A DNA stretch of 64,000 nucleotides from Flavobacterium gelatinilyticum (GTDB taxonomy: Bacteria; Bacteroidota; Bacteroidia; Flavobacteriales; Flavobacteriaceae): positions 3,162,001 through 3,226,000 of the forward strand of contig NZ_CP114287.1 in assembly GCF_027111295.1 (NCBI RefSeq). The letters are read 5' to 3'. A program made the translations under genes and the position numbers. This document shows, one piece after another, positions 52,834 through 61,097 of the stretch. Numbering within the stretch: the stretch's first letter is position 1; each line of letters starts with the position of its first letter. The notes beneath the pieces are model-generated. The model was not told the DNA's origin. It saw nothing but the letters and a program-made list of their open reading frames with translations, and made no database searches.

Positions 52834-53601
52834 ATGAACTTTAATTCAAAAAATCCATTTTTAAGCAACAAGCGTTTCTCATCAAATGCTGTTTCAAGAG
52901 CTGAACAGGGATCACAAATTATTGATTACAATCAGGAAATGACTTTATCCGGAACAATCAATAAAACGGCGATTTTATTTTTAATACTATGCGGATCTGC
53001 AATGATTACATGGTGGATGGCATTCAATCAAATGAATGTGCTTTTACCGGCTATTGGAGGTGCAATCGTAGGATTTATTCTGGTTTTGATCTCAGCATTC
53101 AAACCACATTTATCGCCTTACCTGGCTCCTGGTTATGCCTTATTTGAAGGATTATTTATTGGAGGAATATCGGCTATTTTTGAAGCAATGTACCCTGGAA
53201 TTGTAATTAATGCTGTTGGTGCAACATTAGTTACGTTTTTAGTTTGTCTGGGTCTCTATAAATATAAAATCGTAAAAGTTACGGAACAATTTAAATCGAT
53301 TGTAATCGCTGCTACTTTAGCCATTGCTACCTATTACCTTATTTCATGGATTGTTTCGATGTTTACAAGCTTTACGCCTGTTCATCATGGAAATTCTTTA
53401 ATGAGCATTGGTATCAGTGTCTTTGTTATTATTATTGCTGCTTTAAATTTATTCCTTGATTTCGATCAAATCGAAAGAGGTGTTCAGGAAAGAATGCCAA
53501 AATTTATGGAATGGTTTGGCGCAATGGGATTAATGATCACATTGGTATGGTTGTATATAGAATTCTTAAGATTATTATCTAAGCTGTCAAGCAGAGACTA
53601 A
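52834..53601 (+). CDS. Bax inhibitor-1/YccA-YbhL family membrane protein
   Basis: A 255-aa protein with seven hydrophobic helices. Conserved family features are GYALFEGLFIGGISAIFE near residues 105-122 and the C-terminal region with NLFLDFDQIERGVQERMP, containing paired Asp residues that in relatives form a pH-sensitive calcium-leak site. The N-terminal tail of about 45 residues is soluble. It lies as a single gene after the nuo operon, with its own promoter and a strong terminator. Confidence 0.9.
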   Translation: MNFNSKNPFLSNKRFSSNAVSRAEQGSQIIDYNQEMTLSGTINKTAILFLILCGSAMITWWMAFNQMNVLLPAIGGAIVGFILVLISAFKPHLSPYLAPGYALFEGLFIGGISAIFEAMYPGIVINAVGATLVTFLVCLGLYKYKIVKVTEQFKSIVIAATLAIATYYLISWIVSMFTSFTPVHHGNSLMSIGISVFVIIIAALNLFLDFDQIERGVQERMPKFMEWFGAMGLMITLVWLYIEFLRLLSKLSSRD

Positions 53602-53620
53602 TTCTTAAAACATTATAGTA

Positions 53621-53663
53621 AGAAAGCCTTTTTGAAAATTCAAAAAGGCTTTCTTCTTTTTTA
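53621..53663 (+). terminator. Strong terminator after Bax inhibitor-1 gene
   Basis: AGAAAGCCTTTTTGAA (53621-53636) pairs perfectly with TTCAAAAAGGCTTTCT (53639-53654), followed by TCTTTTTTA. Confidence 0.9.
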
Positions 53664-53921
53664 TAGAGGCAAGTTTTACAAGATACAGACAACTTACTTA
53701 ACATATTATTACTCAGATATCTGACTTCTAAAATCTTTATTTGTCTTTTTCTCTCGGGCAAAACCATTCGTTTTTGATATTTAAAATCAAAAAAATCCAA
53801 CCTATTTATAAATATAACAAAAATGAGAGAAAAAGTCATAAAAATACATTTTAACAAATGATGTACTTTTTTAATTATAAAACGTCAGCAAATTAAAGGC
53901 TTTACAGAAATATAGGAATTA

Positions 53922-53954
53922 TGTAATAAATTACAATTAATGCAATAAATTACA
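53922..53954. promoter_or_regulatory. Two upstream copies of a TGTAATnnATTACA operator
   Basis: TGTAATAAATTACA (53922-53935) is a perfect palindrome in its six outer positions on each side. TGCAATAAATTACA (53941-53954) differs from it at one base. They match the arms of the promoter-proximal site TGTAATCGATTACA at 54042. Confidence 0.6.
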
Positions 53955-54033
53955 TTTTAAATAAAATAACGCAATATTTTTTTCATTATACATTTTTTTA
54001 AATTAAAAATAATACGAATAATAAAATTTTATA

Positions 54034-54055
54034 TAATTTTGTGTAATCGATTACA
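54034..54055 (+). promoter_or_regulatory. Pectate lyase promoter with abutting operator
   Basis: TAATTTTG (54034-54041) matches TAnnTTTG. The next base begins the perfect palindrome TGTAATCGATTACA (54042-54055), which would cover the transcription start. A central CG in a 14-bp palindrome is typical of LacI/GalR-family operators. A repressor bound here would block initiation until pectin breakdown products are present. The regulator gene is not in this window. Confidence 0.65.
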
Positions 54056-54120
54056 ATTAATCGTAAAACCACAATCACAAAAAACCACAAAACTTTATTA
54101 ACGTTTTAACTTAAACAATT

Positions 54121-56610
54121 ATGAAAAAACACCTACTTTTTCTGACGTTATTTCTTTTTGCCGTACAATCATGGTCACAGCAAATCAACGAAGCCAGCGG
54201 ATGGCTTGAATCTGTTTTTGTAAAATGGCAGCCTGTAAGCAATGCCCAAACCTATAATGTCTATTATACAGGCGGAGGCATAACGGATCGTAAAATTGAC
54301 AATCAGCTTATAAGAAGCTACGGAAGCTATTTTAGAGCCGATATTCCGGGCTTAAAAGCCGGAACCTATACCGTTAAAATTAAACCGGTTATTTCCGGGG
54401 TTGAAGGAAACGGAACCACTACAGGATCTTTAACCGTTAAAGCTCATGACCGATCCGGATTTGCTTTTGCCAACTCACGTGTTCCGGGAGCTTATAATGC
54501 AGACGGAACTCCTAAAAGCAATGCCGTAATTATTTACATCACACAACAGACTAAGAATACTGTTTCTCTTGATGTAACCGGAGCAACTTCAAATCCCTGC
54601 GTTGGGCTTCAAACTATTCTGGACGGATACAAAAAAGGAAAGGATTTAAGGCCTCTTATTATTCGTATGGTAGGGCAGATAACTGATCCTTCGTATATGC
54701 TGAATGGCGATATCGTGATCGAAAACAATAAAAATGCTTCTAGTTATATAACATTGGAAGGAATTGGAGACGACGCTGTAGCAGACGGCTGGGGAATTAG
54801 AGTTAAAAATGCTTCTAACATAGAAATTAGAAATATCGGTACTATGAACTGCGACAGCGGTGAAGGTGATAATATTGGACTGCAGCAGGACAACGATTAT
54901 GTCTGGGTTCACAATTGTGATTTCTTTTACGGAAACGCCGGAAGCGATGCCGATCAAATAAAAGGAGACGGTGCTCTGGACTGCAAAAAATCAACGTATA
55001 TTACTTTTTCATACAATCATTTTTGGGATTCAGGAAAATCAAATCTGTTAGGTTTAAGCGAAGGAACAACAACAGGTTTATATATCACCTATCACCACAA
55101 CTGGTATGACCATTCAGATTCGCGTCATCCCCGCGTGAGATATTATTCTGCACACGTTTACAACAATTATTATGATGGGAATTCTAAATACGGAGTTGGA
55201 TCTACTTTAGGTTCATCTGTATTTGTAGAAGCTAATTATTTTAGAAATTGTAAATACCCTATGCTGACTTCAATGCAGGGAACAGATGTATACAATGGCG
55301 CAACAGGAACATTCTCTAGCGAGGATGGAGGAACGATTAAAGCTTTCAATAATACTATGAGCGGTCAGACAAGATTTGTAGGTTATAATGCCTCATCATA
55401 TCCTGTTGAATTTGATGCCTACGTTGCTTCTACCCGAAATGAAACCATAAGCAGCAGTATTACTTCTAAAAAAGGAGCTAAAACCTATAACAATTTTGAC
55501 ACAAATTCAAGCATAATGTATTCTTATACTCCTGACAGTCCGGAAACTGCCAGAACAAATGTAATGCAGTATGCCGGACGCGTTTCAGGAGGCGATTTAA
55601 AATGGACTTTCAACAATGCCGTAGATGATACTGCCGATGCTGTAAATACAGGTTTAAAGGCTGCACTCACAAATTATCAAACTAATTTAGTTTATGTTCA
55701 GGACGGAACCACTCAACCGGCAGGAAGCCAAACTTTAACCTCAACAAATAACAACAGTCAGACAGTTGTAAACGGTACAGCTATCAATACGATCGTATTT
55801 ACCTGGGGAGGAACTGCAACAGATGCTTCTGTAACAGGACTGCCGGCTTCCGGACTTAATTTTGTAAAAAATACTTCGGCAAAAACCATTACCATTACCG
55901 GAACTCCAACTGCAAATGTTTCCTATTCTGTTACTACCAGCGGTACAGGAACTGCCTCAACAGCATCAGGAACAATAACAGTAACTACAAGTACGCCATC
56001 AAGTGCTGAAATCCACAATTTTACTGCTTCTGGAAAAACGAGCTCTTTTTATAACATAACCGGAAATCTTTCGACCACAAAAGGAACCGTAAACTATAAC
56101 GGACTCACACTTACACAATGTCTAAAAATAGAATCCTCTACAAGCATAACCTTTACCACGACTCAGGCCAGCACACTGACTCTTGTATTTGTAGAAAGTG
56201 CTGCAACTATCAAAGTGGATAATGTTGACAGAACGGCTTCGGGAGGAATTGTAACTGTATCTTTAGCAGCCGGAAGTCATACAATTACGAAAAAAGACAC
56301 TTCAAACTTATTCTATATGAGCACTTCATACAATAGCGGAACGCTTAGAATTGCCAAAACAGAAGAAGTTTCAGAGCCAGCTGATGCAAAAATATTCTTG
56401 TATCCAAACCCGGTTTCCGGAACTTTATATGTATCTGACCCAAATCAGAAAATTGAAAAAGTTTTGATTTATAATATCTCAGGTTTACTTGTAAAAACGA
56501 TCCAAAAGGGCACAGAAAGTCTGCACATAAACGAACTTCCTACAGGAACTTATTTAGCCAAAATTTTTACTGCTGGAGGCACTGCAAATCAGACTCTTCT
56601 TAAAAATTAA
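54121..56610 (+). CDS. Secreted pectate lyase (PL1-type) with T9SS sorting domain
   Basis: An 829-aa multidomain protein. It has a signal peptide (ending SWSQ) and an FN3-like N-terminal domain (about 22-120). The parallel beta-helix pectate lyase domain (about 125-430) includes DNDYVWVHNCDFFYG, DADQIKGDGALDCK and YHHNWYDHSDSRHPRVRY, the last holding the catalytic-type arginine. A putative Ig-like module (about 545-620) and a beta-sandwich (about 630-745) follow. The last ~70 residues (IFLYPNPVSG to LLKN) are a type A Por secretion sorting domain. It cleaves polygalacturonate outside the cell. No pectin-utilisation neighbours are present. Confidence 0.92.
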   Translation: MKKHLLFLTLFLFAVQSWSQQINEASGWLESVFVKWQPVSNAQTYNVYYTGGGITDRKIDNQLIRSYGSYFRADIPGLKAGTYTVKIKPVISGVEGNGTTTGSLTVKAHDRSGFAFANSRVPGAYNADGTPKSNAVIIYITQQTKNTVSLDVTGATSNPCVGLQTILDGYKKGKDLRPLIIRMVGQITDPSYMLNGDIVIENNKNASSYITLEGIGDDAVADGWGIRVKNASNIEIRNIGTMNCDSGEGDNIGLQQDNDYVWVHNCDFFYGNAGSDADQIKGDGALDCKKSTYITFSYNHFWDSGKSNLLGLSEGTTTGLYITYHHNWYDHSDSRHPRVRYYSAHVYNNYYDGNSKYGVGSTLGSSVFVEANYFRNCKYPMLTSMQGTDVYNGATGTFSSEDGGTIKAFNNTMSGQTRFVGYNASSYPVEFDAYVASTRNETISSSITSKKGAKTYNNFDTNSSIMYSYTPDSPETARTNVMQYAGRVSGGDLKWTFNNAVDDTADAVNTGLKAALTNYQTNLVYVQDGTTQPAGSQTLTSTNNNSQTVVNGTAINTIVFTWGGTATDASVTGLPASGLNFVKNTSAKTITITGTPTANVSYSVTTSGTGTASTASGTITVTTSTPSSAEIHNFTASGKTSSFYNITGNLSTTKGTVNYNGLTLTQCLKIESSTSITFTTTQASTLTLVFVESAATIKVDNVDRTASGGIVTVSLAAGSHTITKKDTSNLFYMSTSYNSGTLRIAKTEEVSEPADAKIFLYPNPVSGTLYVSDPNQKIEKVLIYNISGLLVKTIQKGTESLHINELPTGTYLAKIFTAGGTANQTLLKN

Positions 56611-56620
56611 GATTAAAAGC

Positions 56621-56650
56621 AAAAGGCTTCCGGAAATTCGGAAGCCTTTT
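56621..56650 (+). terminator. Terminator after pectate lyase gene
   Basis: AAAAGGCTTCCG pairs perfectly with CGGAAGCCTTTT around a 6-nt loop, 10 bp after the stop codon. Confidence 0.85.
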
Positions 56651-56711
56651 ATTTAAAACTTTACGCATCTGGATTAATTGAAAAACATAAATCAGTTATT
56701 ATTTCAAATTA

Positions 56712-57452
56712 TTACCAATCTGCCTGCGGTAATTTCTTTAATACTCTTTCCGGACTGTCATTTACAAAAAGCTGTTTATCCAGTTTAAATTTTTTAGTCT
56801 CGTGTGTACTTGGCATACTATCCACCATTGTATTAACTAATTCCATATCAGCAGTTCCAGAAAGCAAATTATAATCAACTTCGATATGTGATCCTGCCCC
56901 CATATTAAACAAATGTATTTTTGTTAGTACAAAATCATTGCCTATATATTTATATGATGTTTCCTGCGTACCTGTGGGACCAATTCCGTTTAATGTAATT
57001 GTAAGCGCTCTATCATTATCAATACTGATGTTCTCGTATTCATAAATTTTATTTCCTTCATACGAATATTCCGGGTCTACAGCCTGCCAGGAAGTTTCCT
57101 TCAACTTGTATTCTCCTGAACTTTGTTTTATAAGAACTAAAACGGCACGGACATCTGTATTATCATTTTTATTCTGTAAAACCAAAACCATATCTTTCAG
57201 GAGATCATCATTCAATAAACCTTCAGCCTGATACTGTATTTCATAAGGTTTAATCAGGAAGTCCTGAATGCTTTTACCTGTCGCCGGAAAAACCGGTAAT
57301 TGGCTGTTTTCCACAAAATCACCGTCCGTTTGATCTGTTACGGTATCAGAAGCTATCTCTTTATTTATAGTCTTGTTTTTTGTGTTTTTCTCAGTTTCTT
57401 TTTTACAGCTTACTGCAAAAAGGATCAGTAATCCAAAGATTATAGGCTTCAT
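56712..57452 (-). CDS. Hypothetical lipoprotein, 246 aa
   Basis: I use the ATG at 57452 because the sequence from there is a clean lipoprotein signal (GLLILFAVSC, lipidated Cys16). The longer frame to 57500 adds a basic, aromatic extension. The mature part begins with a Lys/Glu/Asn/Thr-rich linker (residues 17-50), then a beta-rich domain with LLNDDLLKDMVLVLQNKND and ENISIDNDRALTITLNGIGP. No family recognised with certainty; the repeated D-x-D strand pattern resembles VCBS/FG-GAP-like secreted proteins. Read toward the pectate lyase gene. Confidence 0.66.
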   Translation of the reverse strand: MKPIIFGLLILFAVSCKKETEKNTKNKTINKEIASDTVTDQTDGDFVENSQLPVFPATGKSIQDFLIKPYEIQYQAEGLLNDDLLKDMVLVLQNKNDNTDVRAVLVLIKQSSGEYKLKETSWQAVDPEYSYEGNKIYEYENISIDNDRALTITLNGIGPTGTQETSYKYIGNDFVLTKIHLFNMGAGSHIEVDYNLLSGTADMELVNTMVDSMPSTHETKKFKLDKQLFVNDSPERVLKKLPQADW

Positions 57453-57504
57453 TCGTTTGGTTTTATGGTAAAAATAGAACAATTTTAAGACAAAGAACAT
57501 TAAA

Positions 57505-57542
57505 AAAACCGCTTTTCCTAAATAATAGAAAAAGCGGTTTTA
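57505..57542 (-). terminator. Terminator after the aldehyde dehydrogenase gene
   Basis: AAAACCGCTTTT pairs with AAAAGCGGTTTT around a loop of about 14 nt, with T-runs on the minus-strand side. It lies 18 bp past the ALDH stop codon and just before the lipoprotein gene. Confidence 0.78.
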
Positions 57543-57559
57543 AAATACCTTATATAGTT

Positions 57560-59113
57560 TTACAAATCAAACTTGATTCCTTGTGCCAAAGGAAGATTCG
57601 TTGTATAATTGATTGTATTGGTCTGACGGCGCATATAGATTTTCCATGCATCAGAACCAGATTCACGTCCGCCTCCGGTTTCTTTTTCACCTCCAAAAGC
57701 ACCTCCAATTTCTGCACCCGAAGTTCCAATGTTTACGTTTGCAATACCACAGTCAGAACCGGTAACTGATAAAAATCTTTCGGCTTCGCGCAAATTATTT
57801 GTCATAATTGCAGAAGATAGTCCCTGAGCAACACCATTTTGAAGTTCAATAGCATTCTCAACCTCTCCGGAATATTTAATTAAATATAAAACCGGAGCAA
57901 AAGTTTCGTGCTGTACAATTTCAAATGAATTTTCAGCTTCTGCAATAGCCGGTTTAACATAACAGCCACTTTCGTAACCTTCGCCTGAAAGAACACCCCC
58001 TTCAACCAGAATTTTACCTCCTTCAGCTGCTACTCTATTCAAAGCAACTGCATACATTTCGACTGCATGTGTATCGATAAGCGGGCCAACGTGATTATTC
58101 TCATCAAGCGGATTCCCAATTCGCAATTGTTTATAAGCTGTCACTAAAGCATCTTTTACCTTATCATAAATGCTTTCGTGAATGATTAATCTTCGTGTTG
58201 AAGTACAACGTTGTCCAGCTGTTCCAACGGCTCCAAAAACCGCTCCTATAACCGTCATTTTAATATCTGCATCCGGAGTAACAATTATCGCATTGTTTCC
58301 TCCTAATTCAAGCAGCGATTTACCTAATCGGGCTGCAACGGCCTGAGCCACAATTTTACCCATTCTCGTAGATCCTGTTGCTGAAATTAACGGAATACGA
58401 GTGTCTTTTGTCAATAACTCTCCTATTTGGTAATCTCCGTTTACTAAACACGAAATTCCTTCCGGAAGATTGTTTTCTTTAATAACCTGAGCAATTATAT
58501 TCTGACAGGCAATACCGCAAAGAGGCGTTTTCTCCGAAGGTTTCCAAACGCATACATCACCGGAAATCCAGGCTAAAGCTGTATTCCATGACCATACTGC
58601 AACCGGAAAATTAAAAGCCGAGATAATTCCAACAATTCCAAGCGGATGATATTGCTCATACATTCTGTGTCCCGGTCTTTCAGAATGCATTGTTAAGCCG
58701 TGTAACTGACGAGATAATCCCACGGCAAAATCACAGATATCGATCATTTCCTGAACTTCGCCATATCCTTCCTGCAGTGATTTTCCCATTTCATACGAAA
58801 CCAGTTTTCCAAGAGCTTCTTTGTTCTGACGCAATTTTTCTCCAAACTGACGTACAATTTCACCTCGCTGCGGTGCAGGAATCAATCTAAAAGTTTTAAA
58901 AGCTTCTGTTGCAGAACGCATTACTTTTTCATAATCTTCGAGTGTTGAAGTTTTTACAGAAGCAATCAATTTTCCGTCAACAGGAGAAAAGCTGTCTAAA
59001 ATTTCACCCGATGAAAAATTTTCACTTCCAGTTGAAGTTCCTTCATTAACCAGTTTAATTCCCAGTTGTTCCAAAGCTTCATTCATGCCAAATTGTGATG
59101 CTATTGTTGTCAT
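57560..59113 (-). CDS. Aldehyde dehydrogenase, ALDH7-like (aminoadipate semialdehyde type)
   Basis: A 517-aa NAD-dependent aldehyde dehydrogenase. The cofactor region has GIISAFNFPVAVWSWNTALA; the catalytic glutamate lies in LELGGNNAIIV and the catalytic cysteine in GTAGQRCTSTRRL. The C-terminal block FGGEKETGGGRESGSDAWK is typical of the ALDH7 (antiquitin) group, which oxidises alpha-aminoadipate semialdehyde or piperideine-6-carboxylate in lysine breakdown. Near-complete motifs indicate an active enzyme. Substrate assignment is by family only. Confidence 0.88.
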   Translation of the reverse strand: MTTIASQFGMNEALEQLGIKLVNEGTSTGSENFSSGEILDSFSPVDGKLIASVKTSTLEDYEKVMRSATEAFKTFRLIPAPQRGEIVRQFGEKLRQNKEALGKLVSYEMGKSLQEGYGEVQEMIDICDFAVGLSRQLHGLTMHSERPGHRMYEQYHPLGIVGIISAFNFPVAVWSWNTALAWISGDVCVWKPSEKTPLCGIACQNIIAQVIKENNLPEGISCLVNGDYQIGELLTKDTRIPLISATGSTRMGKIVAQAVAARLGKSLLELGGNNAIIVTPDADIKMTVIGAVFGAVGTAGQRCTSTRRLIIHESIYDKVKDALVTAYKQLRIGNPLDENNHVGPLIDTHAVEMYAVALNRVAAEGGKILVEGGVLSGEGYESGCYVKPAIAEAENSFEIVQHETFAPVLYLIKYSGEVENAIELQNGVAQGLSSAIMTNNLREAERFLSVTGSDCGIANVNIGTSGAEIGGAFGGEKETGGGRESGSDAWKIYMRRQTNTINYTTNLPLAQGIKFDL

Positions 59114-59258
59114 TGTAACTTTTTTAGTTAAAATTGTTATATTTTTATGTAAAGATATCGTTTTAGAATTAATTTCAAATTGATTTGAAATTTTAAAAAC
59201 AAGGTAAATTTAGTGTTATTATATAAGTATTAACGCAAACTAACGGTGATTTATTCAC

Positions 59259-59266
59259 TAAATTTG
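59259..59266 (+). promoter_or_regulatory. Promoter -7 element of the phosphodiesterase gene
   Basis: TAAATTTG matches TAnnTTTG, 29 bp before the ATG at 59296. No clear -33 element. Confidence 0.45.
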
Positions 59267-59295
59267 ATGAAATTTGCATTCTTAAAATTATAAAA

Positions 59296-60255
59296 ATGAC
59301 TTATTTCAGCCGGCTTTTACTTTGTTTTTTATTGATTTCTTTTAATGCATTTTCACAAAAAGAACAAAAATCTTCTTTTCAGGTTGTGCCATTAGGAATA
59401 AAAGGCGGTATTGACGAAAAAAATCTTTCTGCTTATTTATTAGCACCGTCTAATACAAAGGATTTCATTTGTCTGGATGCAGGAACCGTAAATGCAGGAA
59501 TTGAAAAAGCGATCGAAAATAAAGTATTCAAAGTGCCTACAAGCGAAGTACTTCGTAAATACATAAAAGGTTACTTAATTTCTCACGCACATCTGGATCA
59601 TGTTTCGGGTTTGATTATCAACTCTCCTGCTGATTCTTCTAAAACGGTTTATGCTACAGAAAAATGCATGGAAATGATGGAAAACCATTATTTCAACGAT
59701 CAGACCTGGGCTAATTTTGGCGATAAAGGTCCGGGATTTCCTTTAAAAAAATACCATTTCCAAAATTTGAATTTAAATGAAGAAACACCTCTTTCAAACA
59801 CCACAATGACGGTGAAAGCTTTTGCTTTAAGTCACGTAAATCCTTTTGAAAGTACTGCCTTCTTAATTAAAAACAATGATTCTTATGCTTTATATTTAGG
59901 TGATACAGGACCGGATTCTGTAGAAAAAAGTAATAAGCTGGAAGCTTTATGGACCGCTGTTGCACCATTAGTTCAAAACAAACAATTAAAAGGTATTTTT
60001 ATCGAAGTTTCTTTTCCAAATGAACAGCCTGACCAATTTTTATTTGGTCATTTAACGCCAAATCATCTAATGAAGGAACTTCATACTCTGGAAGATTTAG
60101 CAGGGAAAGGTTCGCTAAAGAATTTCAAAATTATTATTACGCATTTAAAACCGCCTGCTAAAAATATTATCAAAATTAAAGAGCAGTTAAAAAGCCAAAA
60201 TGATTTAGGCGTACAGATTATTTATCCTGAACAAGGGAAGAAATTTGCGTTGTAA
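59296..60255 (+). CDS. Exported class-II cyclic nucleotide phosphodiesterase
   Basis: A 319-aa protein with a metallo-beta-lactamase fold. The signature HAHLDHVSGL (His97, His99, Asp101, His102) matches the class-II cAMP phosphodiesterase pattern. Later metal or substrate residues appear in FALSHVNPFEST, LYLGDTGPDS, FIEVSFPNEQ and ITHLKPP. A signal peptide (residues 1-20, ending NAFS) sends it to the periplasm. It should hydrolyse 3',5'-cyclic nucleotides outside the cytoplasm, perhaps for scavenging. The substrate is not proven by sequence. Confidence 0.85.
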   Translation: MTYFSRLLLCFLLISFNAFSQKEQKSSFQVVPLGIKGGIDEKNLSAYLLAPSNTKDFICLDAGTVNAGIEKAIENKVFKVPTSEVLRKYIKGYLISHAHLDHVSGLIINSPADSSKTVYATEKCMEMMENHYFNDQTWANFGDKGPGFPLKKYHFQNLNLNEETPLSNTTMTVKAFALSHVNPFESTAFLIKNNDSYALYLGDTGPDSVEKSNKLEALWTAVAPLVQNKQLKGIFIEVSFPNEQPDQFLFGHLTPNHLMKELHTLEDLAGKGSLKNFKIIITHLKPPAKNIIKIKEQLKSQNDLGVQIIYPEQGKKFAL

Positions 60256-60336
60256 TTATTTGCCGCATATTTAAGATTTAAGAAATATTTCTTTTCTTAT
60301 TATTAATTAAAATATGCATTTCTTATGAAAACAAAT

Positions 60337-60430
60337 GCCCTAGCCCTGATGGAAGCGACATCCTTTTGTGGTCTCGTTTTTTTCTAACGAGACCACAAAA
60401 GATATAGCGTACAGCAGGAAATAGCTCCTA
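60337..60430. ncRNA. Structured repeat element, possible Flavo-1-like RNA
   Basis: Starting GCCCTAGCCCTGATGGAAGC and ending ACAGCAGGAAATAGCTCCTA, this element has a perfect 16-bp central hairpin. CTTTTGTGGTCTCGTT (60363-60378) pairs with AACGAGACCACAAAAG (60386-60401). The outer GGAAGCGACATC/GATATAGCG flanks look conserved and structured. From memory, similar 'CCCTAGCCC...AGCAGG' elements recur in flavobacterial spacers; Rfam Flavo-1 is the best candidate I can name. I could not check this. It lies between the phosphodiesterase gene and the convergent dioxygenase gene. Confidence 0.5.
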
Positions 60431-60443
60431 ATGGTTATTAATA

Positions 60444-60983
60444 TTATTTCTTAGCTGTAAATCTCGGATCTGTTCCCATTACGGTACCACATTTATCACA
60501 GGTTCTTAATTCTTCTGAATTGTAAAAGTGTTCGAAATGAGGAAGGAAATCTTTCTCGATATTATGAAGTTCAAAATACACCTCATAAAGCTTATGATTG
60601 CAGTTGTCGCAATGCCAAAGCAATCCGTCTGTGTAACCTAATCCGGCACGTTTACGCTCGATCACCAGCCCAATTGACCCCTCTGAGCGAACAGGAGAAT
60701 GCGGTACTTTTGCAGGATGCAGATACATATCGCCGGCATTTAATTCCATTTCCTTACGCTCACCATCTTCCTGAATTACTACTTTAATGCTTCCTTCTAA
60801 CTGATAAAAAAGTTCTTCGGTTTCGTTATAATGATAATCCTTCCGTGCGTTTGGTCCGGCAACAATCATTACGATATAATCACCAGAATCTACATAGAGG
60901 TTTTTATTCCCAACAGGCGGTTTTAATAATTGTCGGTTTTCTTCAATCCATTTAGTAAGATTGAAAGGTTTTGCTATAGCCAT
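60444..60983 (-). CDS. nbaC: 3-hydroxyanthranilate 3,4-dioxygenase
   Basis: A 179-aa cupin dioxygenase. It opens ringed 3-hydroxyanthranilate to aminocarboxymuconate semialdehyde, the precursor of quinolinate in NAD synthesis, or feeds tryptophan breakdown. Iron ligands lie in DYHYNETEELFYQLEG (His, Glu) and HPAKVPHSP (second His). The C-terminal rubredoxin-like site has CDNCN and CDKCG, present in bacterial forms. The usual length is matched. No other kynurenine-pathway gene is within the window. Confidence 0.93.
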   Translation of the reverse strand: MAIAKPFNLTKWIEENRQLLKPPVGNKNLYVDSGDYIVMIVAGPNARKDYHYNETEELFYQLEGSIKVVIQEDGERKEMELNAGDMYLHPAKVPHSPVRSEGSIGLVIERKRAGLGYTDGLLWHCDNCNHKLYEVYFELHNIEKDFLPHFEHFYNSEELRTCDKCGTVMGTDPRFTAKK

Positions 60984-61025
60984 TTTTTAGAGTCTAAATT
61001 TATGAAAAGCTAAGGTAGTGAATTT

Positions 61026-61097
61026 GTAGAGACGCACTGCAGTGCGTCTTATTGGTTTTGATCATAGGAACGCAGACGCACCGCAGTGCGCCTCTAC
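61026..61097. repeat. GTAGAGACGCAC inverted-repeat element
   Basis: Two GC-rich palindromic ends, GTAGAGACGCACTGCAGTGC (61026-61045) and its imperfect inverse ending GCAGTGCGCCTCTAC (61097), flank a 24-bp centre. Each end is itself a palindrome (GCACTGCAGTGC; GCACCGCAGTGC imperfect). The high GC stands out from the AT-rich background, so it looks inserted. Its right edge overlaps the stop codon of the EEP gene at 61094-61096. Confidence 0.7.

Larger units (their letters stand above)
53664..54120. other. Long non-coding upstream region of pectate lyase gene
   Basis: About 450 bp of very AT-rich DNA without a convincing gene; a 92-codon minus frame crossing the terminator is composition noise. 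It contains three copies of a 14-bp palindromic site (53922-53935, 53941-53954, 54042-54055) and one TAnnTTTG promoter element. The first two sites are 19 bp apart, and the third is 101 bp beyond the second. Confidence 0.6.

Noticed and set aside
53579..53857. 92-codon minus-strand frame between the Bax inhibitor-1 gene and pectate lyase
   Set aside because: It runs through a perfect terminator hairpin and the end of the Bax inhibitor-1 gene. Its amino acid make-up is AT-driven, and no promoter or domain is seen.
56712..59113. Lipoprotein and ALDH genes as one operon with the pectate lyase
   Set aside because: They are on the opposite strand and are separated from it, and from each other, by hairpin terminators.
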